Shown here: positions 35,815 to 46,539 of the stretch, in pieces | How positions within the stretch are numbered: the first letter of the stretch is position 1 | Layout of the letters: each line of letters starts with the position of its first letter | Assembly: GCA_022414725.1 (NCBI GenBank) | Contig: CM039463.1 | Span: forward strand, 83,478,172 to 83,542,171 | Length of the DNA: 64,000 nucleotides | Reading direction: 5' to 3' | Origin: Microglena sp. YARC | Taxonomy: Eukaryota > Chlorophyta > Chlorophyceae > Chlamydomonadales > Chlamydomonadaceae | Made by a program: the position numbers and the translations under genes | The notes under the pieces: generated by a model | Seen by the model: only the letters and a program-made list of their open reading frames with translations | The model's database searches: none | Told to the model about the DNA's origin: nothing

Positions 35815-36545
35815 AAAACTCCAGTATGAAGCTGGTCATGAATCCTGATTCCTTTGAAGGATGGAAATCCTTTATTACATTTATTAAAACATGCGATGAT
35901 AATCGCACAATTATCGTTATCAATTATCATCCCAGCTGAGATGATGATTTAATTATATTGTAGAATTAAATTATCACTTTAGCACGAACTCAGCCCCCCC
36001 GTCGGTTAAATGATTGTTTTGGGTTCAGTTCATCAGTGCTTTTTCTTTTTATGCTCTTCCTAACGGTTGAGCAAGTCCCTTTAGCTTATTTGGACTACCC
36101 CTGGACTGTAACATACATACATACATACATACATACAGGAGTACATTAAAAGATGTAACAATTAACATTCAAATTAAATTCGAACATTCATAAGAAGCCT
36201 GTCTATCTCAAGGAACAATGTACCCACCTATCTCTGTCTATATCAAGGAACAATTCGAATTCAAATTCGAATTTGAACATTCAGAAGAAGACTGCCTATC
36301 TGGAGGGACAATGCACCCACCTATCAGCAGGGATGTGCTTTTGGCGAAGACCTCCCTTCTGGGGTGCAGGATACCCCAGGGTTACCTCATTGTCCGTCTG
36401 TCCGACCTTCCGTCCGACCGACTGACCGAAAAATTGAAGCCGGACACGTCAGCCAACTGTCATTCTCCAGTTGCCAACACACTCCGCCAATTTTCCGCGA
36501 CGCTTGCGACGCAGCATAGGACTTGTCAAATCTGAAAGTTTTTTT
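35815..36545. repeat. Dispersed repeats including GC-palindrome copy 5
   Basis: 35815-35990: CTCCAGTATGAAGCTGGTC element. 36020-36140: the CTATTTGGACTACCCCTGG element ending in a (CATA)n tail. 36200-36310: two copies of GCCTGTCTATCTCAAGGA. 36325-36530: GC-palindrome family (CCGACCGACTGACCG, GCGACGCTTGCGACGC). Confidence 0.7.
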
Positions 36546-36916
36546 TCTAGCTTTATGGTTTTTGGCCTCCACCAGGGAAAAAGCTTTTGTAGCTTTTAAG
36601 GTCCATTTAGAGATTTTTTTAATAAACAAATTGTATAGCAGCAATTGGGGCAAAAACGGGGTCAAAAGTAGCGATCGCTATATGTAGCGGAAAAACAAAT
36701 CCCTGCCTACCAGCATAACTCTCCCTCTTGCCCTATCAGCCATGCTGGATCCACACCACTTGTATCAGCTTCTATGCAGCTCCCCCAGCAGCCATGCTGG
36801 AGCCACCCTCCTCGTATCAGCTTCTACGCAGCTCCCTTAACCCATCCCAAGGCCAAACCCAGAGCTTGCTAGTGCATCAGTACGCTGGTAGAATGGCATT
36901 CCAATGCAGCTGAAAG

Positions 36917-37145
36917 CTATGGGATTGACCCAGTGACTGGCCAATGGAGCTGGCTGGAAGCTATGGGATTGACCCAGTGACTGGCCAATGGAGCTGGCTG
37001 GAAGCTATGGGATTGTCCCAGTGACTGGCCAATGGAGCTGGCTGGAAGCTATGGGATTGACCCAGTGATTGGCCAATGGAGCTGGCTAGAAGCTTTGGGA
37101 TTGACCCAGTGACTGGCCAATGGAGCTGGCTGGAAGCTGCCATGC
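36917..37145. repeat. 44-bp tandem repeat, five copies
   Basis: Unit GGAAGCTATGGGATTGACCC plus AGTGACTGGCCAATGGAGCTGGCT, at about 36917, 36961, 37005, 37049 and 37093. Single units occur at 10830 and 38695, so this too grew from a dispersed repeat. Confidence 0.93.
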
Positions 37146-37164
37146 GCAGCCCCCAAAATAAATG

Positions 37165-37332
37165 AGGACGCCTGGTGGGATGTGGTATTAAGGGAGCCCT
37201 GTCTAACGGCGGTAGGGAACGGGCTGCTACTTTACCTGGACATAGCTACCATGGCGGTTGACAGATGTTGGGGATTCGAACCTGGCACCATCACCATTCA
37301 AGGAGCTCTGCCAATGAGCCATTCGTCAGCCC
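37165..37332 (-). mobile_element. tRNA-derived SINE, copy 3
   Basis: Minus strand: A-box-like TGGCTCATTGGCAGAGC (around 37310), B box AGGTTCGAATCCC (around 37275), then AAGTAGCAGCCCGTTCCC and GGGCTCCCTTAATACC. It is the best preserved of the three copies. Confidence 0.8.
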
Positions 37333-37695
37333 CCAAAAGAAAGTGCCTGCAATCATGCTCGAGGAAACTAACATGCACATGTGCCACGCGATCGAGAGTG
37401 GTGCACAGTGCAGTTGTTTTGTTTTGACATGTCTGGACCAGGTTCCAGGGGCCTTCTGTATGCAGTTAATAATGCAGAAACACACCAATTCCTCAATCAA
37501 AGTGCTTACCTTGTGTAAAGGAGCTTTCTGAATATACAGTTAAGAATGCAGCACCACACCAATTCCTTAGTCAAAGTGCTTTCTTTGTGTAAATGAGCTT
37601 TATGTATATACAATTTCATAATGAATGACCAAAAAAGTGATCAGAGGCGTCTACCCATGTTTTCCCAGAAAAGCGCAACTCCGGCACAGCTTTTA

Positions 37696-37882
37696 TTTTC
37701 CGGTACGAGCAGTAGCTTCTAGGCAGCTCCCTGAGCCAGCCACTTCCCATCAAAATATTTCAACAGTTATAGACAGCTGACTGCGTCAGCTTCAAGGTGC
37801 ACTAGGTTAAGTTGGGTTCGGCTAAATACTCAGTCAGGGGAGCTACCTAGAAGCTGCTGCTAGTTGCTGAAAAGAAGAGCGC
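37696..37882. mobile_element. Foldback element with AGCAGCTTCTAGG-type ends
   Basis: Left end GCTTTTATTTTCCGG...AGTAGCTTCTAGGCAGCTCC and right end AGCTACCTAGAAGCTGCTGC form imperfect inverted repeats. A cleaner copy is at 42906-43080. Confidence 0.6.
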
Positions 37883-37924
37883 GACTCTAGTGTACGGGGA
37901 CGCATAGTCAAGGAAGATTGAGCA

Positions 37925-38620
37925 GTGAACAGACGTTGGCATTTATTCTGGCTGCCCATGTTTACTACTGCAGACTGCAAACAGTACACAGCCTCCTTTG
38001 GTTGCTCCCGTGGGGGACAGCTGCTTCTAGTAGCTGAAAAGAAGAGCGCGACTCAAGTATACTGGGACGCATCATCAAGGAAGATTGAGCAGTGAACAGA
38101 CGATGGCATTTATTCTGGCTGCCCATGTTTACTATGTTTACTTATGCTGTGGTTGCTGTTCGGGCCCAGGTGCTAGTACTAGCCCCCCAAAGGATCCTAG
38201 GAGCAACACGGTGCTACTTTCTCCTTCACTTGCGTTGGCATTTATTCTGGCTGCCCATGATGACAACGGCTGCATACAGTACACAGCCTCCTGTGATAGC
38301 TCCTGCTGGGCCCAGGTGCTGCTGGTAGCACCCCAAAGGCTGCTAGGAGCAACACGGTGCTACTTTCTCCTTCACTTTTGTTGGCATTTATTCTGGCTGC
38401 CCATGATGACAACGGCTGTATACAGTACACAGCCTCCTGTGATGGCTCCTGTTGGGCCCAGGTGCTGCTAGTAGTGTCCCAAAGGTTGCTATACTAACCC
38501 CTAAAGAGGTTAAGTGCAGGGGGCCCTTTGGACCCTGCCGTAAGGCAAAGGCAAAGGCAAAGGCAAAGGGAGCACCATGGTGCTACTTTCTCCTCCACTT
38601 ATGTTGACATTGTGGAAGGA
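37925..38620. repeat. Tandem array of about 145-bp units
   Basis: Three to four units with TGGCATTTATTCTGGCTGCC, ACAGTACACAGCCTCCTGTG, GGGCCCAGGTGCTGCTGGTA and AACACGGTGCTACTTTCTCC. Two copies of AAGGAAGATTGAGCAGTGAA lie at 37908 and 38077. It sits between the 3' ends of the two convergent genes. Confidence 0.85.
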
Positions 38621-39005
38621 GCCCCCGGCCATGATCCAGGCTATCTTCGCCTTCATTTTCACAGACCTGGGCAAGAATAATCTGGTTCATTTCCTGGACC
38701 CAATGACTAGCTAATGGAGCTGGCTGGAAGCTGCTAGTAGCGCCCCAAAGGCTGCTAGGAGCACCACGGTGATACTTAAAGGCACTGGATCATTTCCTTG
38801 ACCCAATAACTAGCTAATGGAGCCGCCTGGAAGCTGCTAAGCGTAGCCCCCAAAAGAAACACTGTGCTCGGTTCTGTTTGTTCCAGTTGGTCAGCTTTAA
38901 AACAAAGAAACCACCACCACCACCACCAACACCAACCACCACCATCACCAACCACCACCAACAACACCAATCACCAACACTACCACACACACACCATCAC
39001 GCACG
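38621..39005. repeat. Unassigned intergenic sequence with CCACCA microsatellite
   Basis: Contains another AGCTAATGGAGCTGGCTGG unit at 38711 and a CCA/CCAAC microsatellite at 38910-39000. No gene seen. Confidence 0.6.
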
Positions 39006-39169
39006 CACTCAAAATAACTGCACAGTTGGGGCGTGGATACCATCAGCTCCTCGGCAGACGATAACAAAGAGCTGCCACAGCAGAAGGATATGTTGCCTCT
39101 GTCCCGCAGTAGGAATTGAATTTGAATTTGAATGTTCGAATTGCAGGTGCCTTGCAGTCATTGAGGAAA

Positions 39170-40400
39170 GCGTCCATGACTTGGAGGTCGCCCTCGCAGA
39201 CGTCAAGAATGGTTAATCTACCACTCTTAACGGAGGTCGCCCTCAGAATGGGCATAGACGTTTGAACACCACGAGCTCCTTGGCAGACGATAGCAATGCG
39301 ACTTGAACTGCAGCAGCGGATAGCAAATGTTGGCTCTGTCCCACAGTAGGTTTGCAGTGCAGGTGCCTCATGTCGTTGAGGGACAAGTTGATGACCTGAA
39401 GATCGCCCTCAGCAGGGACATAAACACATGAACACCATGAGCTCCTTGGCAGATGTTAGCAGTGCGACTGCAACTGCAGCAGCGGATAGCAAGTGTTGGC
39501 TCTGTCCCACAGTAGGTTTGCAGTGCAGGTGCCTCATGTCGTCGAGGGACAAGTTGATGACCTGGAGATCGCCCTCAGCAGGGACATAGACACATGAACA
39601 CCATGAGCTCCTTGGCAGATGATAGCAATGCGACTGGAGCTGCTGCAGCAGATAGCAAATGTTGGCTCGGTCCCGCAGTAGGTATGCAGTGCAGGTGCCT
39701 CATGTCGTCGAGGGACGAGCTGATGACCTGGAGATCGCCCTCAGCAGGGACATAGACACATGAACACCATGAGCTCCTTGGCAGATGATAGCAATGCCAC
39801 TGGAGCTGCTGCAGCAGATAGCAAATGTTGGCTCGGTCCCGCAGTAGGTATGCAGTACAGAAGCATGTCGTCCAGAGACGCGCCAATGACTTGGAGGTCG
39901 TCCTCAGCAGGGGCATCGACGCATGTACACCATGAGCTCCTCCGCAGAGGATAGCAATGAGACGGAGCTGCTGCAGCGGATAGAAAATGTTGGATCTGTC
40001 CCACAGTAGGTTTGCAGTGCAGGTGCCTCATGGCGTCGAGGGACGAGCTGATGACCTGGAGGTCGCCCTCAGCAGGGACATAGACACATGAACACCATGA
40101 GCTCCTCGGCAGATGATAGCAATGCCACTGGAGCTGCAGCAGCGGATAGCAAATGTTGGCTATGTCCCACAGTAGGTTTGCAGTGCAGGTGCCTTATGTC
40201 GTCCAGAGACACGCCGATGAGTTGGAGGTCGCCCTCAGCAGGGGCATCGACGCATGTACACCATGAGCTCCTCGGCGGAGGATAGCAATGAGACGGGAGC
40301 TGCTGCAGCAGATAGCAAATGTTGGCTCTGTCCCACAGTAGGTTTGCTGTTCAGGTGCATGTCGTCCAGAGACGCGCCGATGACTTGGAGGTCGCCCTCA
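39170..40400 (-). repeat. 165-bp tandem array downstream of PP2C exon 4
   Basis: Seven to eight units of about 165 bp. On the minus strand each reads GAGGGCGACCTCCAGGTCAT, CTGGACGACATG, CTACTGTGGGACAGAGCC, GCTATCTGCTGCAGCAGC and GAGGAGCTCATGGTGT. The first unit is continuous with exon 4 at its putative donor (CTCT|GTGAGGGCG); later units read CTGCTGAGGGCG or similar at that point, as if the donor G were lost. The last, most diverged unit (about 39030-39200) could contain the true final exon. Confidence 0.88.
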
Positions 40401-40401
40401 C

Positions 40402-40849
40402 AGAGAACCCAGGAGAGGGTTGAGTGTTTGACCGACCTTTTAGAGCTATAGCACATGGGGTTGCTGGGGTCACTGGCCTCACTGGCCTCGGACCCGGACT
40501 CAGAACCGAGCTTGGAAGGACGTGGGGAGTGGGACGGAGAAGGCTGGCCAGGTGTGGAGAGAGGTGGTGAGTCAGGTGTGGAGTGGGTCGGGGAAGGCTG
40601 GCGGCCAAAGGGGACATCCCAACTAGGACTATTCAAATTCAAATCCAAACGTAAAGTAGCCTGGAGCTCGTCGCCCTGTTCCTTCAGCTTTTGGGTTAGG
40701 TCTACAACGATGACAGTGATGTTGTCCTGGCTCCCCCGGTCCGATGCGCACCTCATTAGGACGCGGGCAGCAATGCGAGATGCCATGCTCTTGCTGGCGC
40801 CCCTGCTCTCTGCACGGGCGATGCTAAGGCGGGCTATGTCCACTGCTTC
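40402..40849 (-). CDS. PP2C exon 4
   Basis: Acceptor TGTGTGTGCAG|GAAGCA (40849). It starts [14 protein letters not shown], completing the VSNQ|EAV motif, and contains [29 protein letters not shown] and a Ser/Pro-rich tail ([20 protein letters not shown]). The donor at 40402 (CTCT|GTGAGG) is tentative; if unused, the frame runs on into the 165-bp array to a stop at 40235. Confidence 0.75.
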
Positions 40850-43800
40850 CTGCACACACAGAAACAGGGGTAGCAGTCAGGTCAGAATTGTGCAGGGAGT
40901 ACAGAATTGTGCAGGGAGTGCAGAATTGTGCAGGGAGTGCAGAATTGTGCAGGGGTAGCAGTCAGGTCAGAATAATTTATTGCATTTTGTACTATTTTAC
41001 TTCCTTAAACCCTCACATGCCCATCCTTATCAGCCCCCACTGACCCTTGGTCTGTCTCATACACAGGAACCACACACGCAAAGTCCGAGCCTGCTACCAA
41101 GGTGGCTGGGCCACCTGCTGCAACCCCAGGATCAACCCCAGCACCAAACCCAACACCAGCACCAGCGCCAGCACCAACCCCTGCACCAACCCCAACATGA
41201 GTACCACCCCCTGCACCAACCCCAATCCCAGCATCAGCACATACCCCGGCACCAACCCCTGCACCAGCACCAAAACCAGGACCTGCACCAGCGCCTACAC
41301 CAACCCCTGCACCAGCACCTGCACCAAAACCTACACCAGCACCTGCACCAACCTCAACCCCAGCATCTGCACCAGCACCAGCACTAACCCCTGCACCAGC
41401 ACCAAAACCAGCACCTGCACCAACCCCTGCACCAACCCCAATCCCAGCACCTGCACCAGCGCCGGCACCAGCCCCTACACCAGCACCAACCCATGCACCA
41501 ACCCCAACCCCAGCATCTGCACCAGCATCAGCACTAACCTCTGCACCAGCGCCGGCATCAGCACTTGCACCAGCGCCGGCACCAACCCCTGCACCAGCAC
41601 CAACCCCAGCATCTGCACCAGCACCAACCCCAGCATCTGCACCAACCCCAGCATCTGCACCAACCCCTGCACCAGCACCAACTCCAGCATCTGCACCAGC
41701 ACCAACCCCAGCATCTGCACCAGCACCAACCCCAGCATCTGCACCAGCACCAACCCCAGCATCTGCACCAACCCCTGCACCAGCACCAACCCCAGCATCT
41801 GCACCAGCGCCGGCACCAACCCCTGCACCAGCGCCGGCATCAGCACTTGCACCAGCGCCGGAACCAACCCCTGCACCAGCACCAAAACCAGCACCTGCAC
41901 CAAAACCAACACCTGCACCAGCACCAACCCCAGCATCTGCACCAGCACCAGCACTAACCCCTGCACCAGCACCAAAACCAGCGCCGGCACCAGCCCCTGC
42001 ACCAGCACCAGCTCTAACCCCTGCACCAGCCCCTGCACCAGCGCCAGCACCAGCCCCTGCACCAGCATACCTGATTAGACACAAAATTCCAAAGTCCATC
42101 ACTTGCCAAGATTAAGAACTCATCGCTTCAGTGCAGGTCAACAGATGGTTCGAACATCAACTCGGCACCAACCCCTGCACCAGCACCAAAACCAGCACCT
42201 ACCTGCACCAACCCCTGCACCAACCCCAACCCCAGCATCTGCACCAGCATCAGCACTAACCCCTACACCAGCACCAAAACCAGCACCTGCACCAACCCCA
42301 ATCCCAGCATCTGCACCAGCATCAGCACTAACCCCTGCACCAGCAACAAAACCAGCACCTGCACCAACCCCAATCCCAGCATCTGCACCAGCATCAACAC
42401 TAACCCCTGCACCAGCGCCGGCACCAGCCCCTGCACCAGCATACCTGATTAGACACGAAATTCCAAAGTCCATCACTGGCCAAGAGCAAGAACTCATCGC
42501 TTTTGTGCAGATCAACAGATGTGACATCAGGATCCGGTATGACACCATACTCCCGCAGGAACTTGTCCCCCAAGGCCCGAGTCATGGCCAGCACTCCCAT
42601 CACTCTAAGGCCACTGTTGCTCAGGAGGTAACCACCAGCAGCCTTAATTCTCAACTGCGTGCAAGTCATGTGTTAGGGTTTAGGGTTTAGGGTTAGTTAG
42701 GAGCTAGGAGTTGTACGGCACCAACACACCTACATGCTAACTATTTATCTGTGTGCAAGTCAAGTGTTAGGGTTTAGGGTTTAGGGTTAGTTAGGAGTTA
42801 GGAGTTGTACTGCACCAATAAATGTACATGCTAACTATTTATCTGTTAACAAGTAAGTGGAACCGAGCAGTTAAGAGTTGTATAGCACCTTGGGCTTTTT
42901 TTCCGGCTTTTATCAGCAGCTTCTAGGCAGCTCCCTGAGCCATCCACTGTGCTATACCCAAATTAATCAGCAGTTTTAGATAGCTGCTTGTGCCAGCTTC
43001 GAAGTACACTAGTTCAGATTAAATTTGGCTGAATAGCAAGTCTGCATAGAAGCTGCTGCTTGTAGCCGATAATAAAAGCTATGATGAATTGATGACAGCC
43101 ATACTTCAACTTGCTAACTGCTGGTAGGGAACGGCGATTTGAGTCGCGCTTTAGACTGAAAATGGAAATCTGCACGCTGCGCCCAGAGGGGGTTTAAAAA
43201 TGGTGCCAATCGCGGAGTCAGGATGTAAAACCTTCCGCACTAGAGCGCAATAGCGCACGTCATGTAGTACCCTGCTATAAGACACTAGAAGAGCGAGGAG
43301 CAGAGCTCAACAATGTTTTGTTTTGGGGCTAAGCATAGTAGCTTCCACCCAGCTCCATTAGCCAGCGACTGAGTTGAGCCCAAAGATTACAGCTTAATTG
43401 GAACGCCTGTCATACTAGCTTTCGAACGCACTAGCTAGCTTCAGCTTTGGTGGTTGAAAGGAACTACCGATAAGATGCTACTCACAGCCACACAAATAAA
43501 CAGTGCAGCTCAAATGGCACTGGTTAGAGTTCGTGAGGATGCTTGCGCAACTTAGACTTTGTGTCACTTATGCCAATAGTTGTTCTTTTGTTTGCAGATT
43601 CGTTTTGCACACTTGTAAATGGTTAGTGGCTGTGTTACCCTCACACCTGCTCATCCTCCCTATCAGGGGAGTGGTCCTCTGTCAAGGCAAGAGCGGTTCC
43701 TCCCCTGGATAAGACAGCACGTGAATCACCTGCACAGTGACAAGGCGAAGGATAAGAACAGGGAAAGCAGAGTGTTGGATAAGGAGGACTGGAACCATCG

Positions 43801-44521
43801 GTGTTGCAAGGCGAGCCAACACGGACGATGACCGTCGAAATCGACCCGCATAAATAAAAAAACGCTGATCACCTGTACAAGCGAAACCCGTATACATCGA
43901 GGCCATCGGACATCACTGGTGTGCGATGCTCAATCCGTGCTGCGATGCTTCCAAAGCTTTCTGGGAAGATGTCATTCTACTATCTGCCTGCTCTACTGGA
44001 GTTCACACGAAGCTGGCGTACTTACCGCTGTTCGCAAGAACCAAGTAGGAGCAAGACAAAAGCGCTGCGAGAGCTGTACATCCGCATTCATTGCTTGTGG
44101 CCACTGGGAGCTGCTCATCTACGAATAGCATTGTTGAGCTCAGTGCTCGAGCGAAATCGTCGACGCTCCTCACTGGACTCGTGCTCCCGCCTTCAAATTT
44201 CGGCAAAACTTCAGCTGCTAGGCAGCCATAGAAATTCTGGGTGACATGCTGCGCTACGTTGCTGCCACCATGGCCATCGGCGACCATGAAGAAGCTATGT
44301 CCCTGGATTTTATTTTCCAAGCTGTCTGAGGTGACGACAGAATGAAAATCTTCCATGTATCTCCGTCCCCCTTGGGTGGTAGCAACTCCGTAAGCGACAT
44401 CGGAGGTGAAGGAACAACTGGGCGTGCAAGGAGCAGCAACGATAGGTATCTTCTCGCTCTCACGTCCCCTTTTGCGCATACTGAGCGAAGTACTTTGAGC
44501 GGAGGCGACGATGGAAGCCAT
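40402..44521 (-). CDS. PP2C-type protein serine/threonine phosphatase (C-terminal exon(s) unresolved)
   Basis: Model: complement(join(40402..40849, 42445..42654, 43647..43729, 44026..44521)), all GT-AG with matching phases, plus unresolved C-terminal exon(s) below 40402. PP2C motifs in order: [24 protein letters not shown] (metal-binding Asp-Gly); [71 protein letters not shown] (C-terminal metal Asp). A Mn/Mg-dependent Ser/Thr phosphatase is a safe inference; the target is unknown. The N-terminus ([20 protein letters not shown]) is Ser/basic and could be a targeting region. DGLWN has Asn where the family usually has Asp. After the phosphatase core comes a Ser/Pro-rich tail. The gene is convergent with the metallophosphoesterase. 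Confidence 0.88.
40860..40985. repeat. 19-bp tandem repeat at the exon 4 acceptor side
   Basis: Four copies of CAGAATTGTGCAGGGAGTG flanked by two copies of GGGGTAGCAGTCAGGTCAGA, immediately upstream (minus sense) of the exon 4 acceptor. Confidence 0.9.
41090..42444. repeat. PP2C intron 3 array (GCACCAGCACCAACCCCAGC)
   Basis: About 1.3 kb of degenerate hexamers (CACCAG, CACCAA, CCCTG, CGCCGG). On the minus strand it encodes Gly-Ala runs, but it lies between two PP2C exons and starts right at the exon 3 donor. It is interrupted at 42069-42150 by a diverged copy of the exon 3 end and donor (CATACCTGATTAGACACAAA), so two array blocks each begin at a donor copy. Confidence 0.93.
42445..42654 (-). 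CDS. PP2C exon 3
   Basis: Acceptor CTTGCACGCAG|TTGAGA (42654), donor TCTAATCAG|GTATGC (42445); 70 codons, phase 0. It encodes [33 protein letters not shown] and [14 protein letters not shown] diverged copy of its 3' end plus the donor lies at 42069-42150 within intron 3, and a copy of its acceptor region lies at about 42750-42815 in intron 2. Confidence 0.92.
42669..42870. repeat. Duplicated acceptor segment with TTTAGGG motifs in PP2C intron 2
   Basis: The segment GTGCAAGTCATGTGTTAGGG, TTTAGGGTTTAGGGTTAGTT, AGGAGTTGTAC occurs at 42659-42720 and again at about 42753-42815. On the minus strand it is the tract leading to the exon 3 acceptor (CTTGCACGCAG); the copy reads CTTGCACACAG. Confidence 0.88.
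42906..43080. mobile_element. Foldback MITE with GCTTTTAT...ATAAAAGC ends
   Basis: GCTTTTATCAGCAGCTTCTA at the left is mirrored by TAGAAGCTGCTGCTTGTAGC...ATAAAAGC at the right. Located in PP2C intron 2; related to 37696-37882. Confidence 0.78.
43122..43500. repeat. GC-rich MITE fragment and AGCTTCCACCCAGCTCC repeat
   Basis: 43122-43276 resembles the CAGGGTACTAC MITE (ends ATGTAGTACCCTGC). 43330-43490 is another AGCTTC/AGCTCC-family segment. Both are in PP2C intron 2. Confidence 0.6.
43647..43729 (-). CDS. PP2C exon 2
   Basis: Acceptor TCACTGTGCAG|GTGATT (43729), donor GATGAGCAG|GTGTGA (43647). Joined to exon 1 it restores [20 protein letters not shown] and continues HSPDREDEQ; phase 1 in, phase 0 out. 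Too short to stand out as an open reading frame by itself. Confidence 0.88.
44026..44521 (-). CDS. PP2C exon 1
   Basis: ATG at 44521; ends in phase 1 at GCGAACAGCG before GTAAGTACG. It encodes the N-terminal half of the catalytic domain, including RRYMEDFHS and ADGHGGSN. A 26-bp motif with ATAATTAGTACCGTAGCAAT occurs twice (about 44583, 44611) just upstream, in the presumed promoter. Confidence 0.92.
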
Positions 44522-44639
44522 GGCGAAAGCGCGGAGGTATCAGAAATGATTTTAGCAGCTGGTGGCGTTATTCGATAATGGAATAATTAGTACCGTAGCA
44601 ATAGTTGCAGGATAATTAGTACCGTAGCAATAGCGTTTC

Positions 44640-46060
44640 CGTGTGAAAGGAAGACGTTTGGGTTAGCTGGGTTAGCTTCTCCCAGGTCCCTCTAGCTTCT
44701 CCGACTTCCGCGTGCGCGGACGAACACAGATTCGGTTAATATTCGGTTGTTTCCCCCCTGGGACTTGAAATATATTCGGTTGAGAATCCGTAGCACATCC
44801 TTTCGCTCGTGCTTGGAGCTCGGTAGTGGCACGCCAACGCAGCTTCTTTTTACAACACCCGTCTTCTACCCAGATCCGTCCGGCACAACTGGGTTCCGAT
44901 TCCGACCCGACCAACCCTTCCCAAGAACAGTCCCGCACCAGAGGGTCCCTCTGTCCCGCACTGCAGCCTCGTCATGCTTAGGTAGCAGGTATTGCTTGTT
45001 TCATGTAGTCATCCGAGCTTGCAGCCGACCATCCCTAGACCTGCCCGGAGCAGCCCGAGGAAGTGAGAGTACACAGCTTGACAGCTGTCCGCACGGTCTC
45101 TCCCAAGACTCGCTACTAAAGACCCGTCCCGCGACCCTGAGCCCAACCCAGTATGTGCAGCGGTCCTCGTCATCCCAGTTTCTTCCCAAATTCATGTCTC
45201 TCGCTAGCTACGGCTACCTCAATTTCACGTCACTCGCTGTATACGGCTTCCTCGTTCCTTAAGCTACGCCTGTCTGGCGTCTATTTTCTTCACACTTGCG
45301 GGCTCTCATGCAATTGTTGCATTAGGTGTCTGTCTGCCGGAGTGCCGGGACTGTCATACTTCGTATCCGTCAAACGCCCAAAGCAACATATACATCAGTG
45401 GCATCTTTCGTATTGGTGTATCGCTCTAGCCCATTCAGTCAATCCTAATTAAGTAGCAAGCCTCTCGCACGTATGGAATTGGTTTGTTGAAGAAATGAAG
45501 AGCACCCCCAAACGCGGCACGAAGAGGCTCTAATTGCTCTTCGGAAGAGCGATTATAGATTGTGCCAGGACATCCTGCTTCCCCCTATCTATCTCGATAT
45601 CGAGCTCGATACGTGCACCTTTCCCGAATCCTGCCGAATGCTCTATCCTAGTAGCTCTTGACACTTCCCGCCAGGTTCGGTCTTTCAGCAGTCCCTTACT
45701 CCATCCACGATGGACAGGTAGTTGGGCTGGTAGCACTACCACAGGTTTTGAGGCATGAGAACCAGAGTTGTTCAGAAAATATGCGACTTATGAATGCGAC
45801 TTATGAAATTAGATGATGATACGGTAGATGGAGCGGTTGTAGTTCCATATACTGATATACACTAACTTATTAAATAATAAGGATGCCATAAAATGCATAG
45901 CAAGACGTCCTTAGACTACGTCTTCGAGCTCACAATTTGAATGTTGGATCTGATAGTAGTGCCTCTCTTTCTAGTGGAACTTGCAGGTGCTGTGATGTGG
46001 TGGTTGGTGGTAGAAGAGTGGTAGAAGATGAAATGTATTTCATGTTAGATTTTCCTTAAT
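44640..46060. other. Unassigned region upstream of PP2C
   Basis: Contains open frames on both strands up to about 170 codons (for example 44747-45262 plus, 45530-45742 minus), but I recognise no family, no convincing splice structure and no repeats beyond short motifs (ATTCGGTTAATATTCGGTTG near 44732). It may hold an old retroelement. Confidence 0.4.
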
Positions 46061-46131
46061 ATTATGAGGATTAAATTTTGCTTTTTGAGAAAGTGGAGAT
46101 TGAACCCGAGTTGGTTGATGAAGATTGAGGC

Positions 46132-46471
46132 TATCAGCATAAATTGCGGATCACTCGATCGTTTTATGTCTTGGTGACTACTACTGTACTTCCTTAGAAC
46201 TATAGCTGTAGATAGTAACTGCTTTTCTGTCTGTACTGTGTCACACTCTGTGACAGTGCCAGCTTCCCGTAGGCAGCGTCCCCTGGCGTCCTTTCTGACA
46301 CGCGCTGTCTAGCCAGGGTCTAGACCCTGCTGTCTATATCCTGACCCCACCACTGGTGTTTTCCCTTAAGAGGGTTCCCCCAGTGCTTTAACCATTCTCA
46401 TCTTGCGTAAAAAGATTGGCGCGTTTGACCGCTGCGAATATCTCTCCACTCTTGAAGTGTATAAGCTGATA
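46132..46471 (+). mobile_element. Solo LTR of the Copia family (340 bp)
   Basis: Starts TATCAGCATAAATTGCGG and ends AAGCTGATA, the same 7-bp inverted termini as the Copia 1 LTRs and exactly the same length. It is flanked by the 5-bp target duplication GAGGC (46127-46131 and 46472-46476). It contains the shared TTTTATG.CTTGGTGACTAC block. It interrupts a dispersed repeat whose halves lie at about 46060-46131 and 46472-46560. Confidence 0.9.
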
Positions 46472-46539
46472 GAGGCTAATCATGAATCCTGATTTCTTTA
46501 AAGGATGGGGATATATGATACAATTAATTAAACAAGCCC

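Noticed and set aside
41005..42102. 365-codon Gly/Ala-repeat ORF on the minus strand
   Set aside because: It lies between PP2C exons 3 and 4, begins within the intron and is a translation of the CACCAG/CACCAA array.
44747..45262. 171-codon plus-strand ORF upstream of PP2C
   Set aside because: No recognisable motif, the opposite strand is similarly open, and no splice or repeat evidence supports it.
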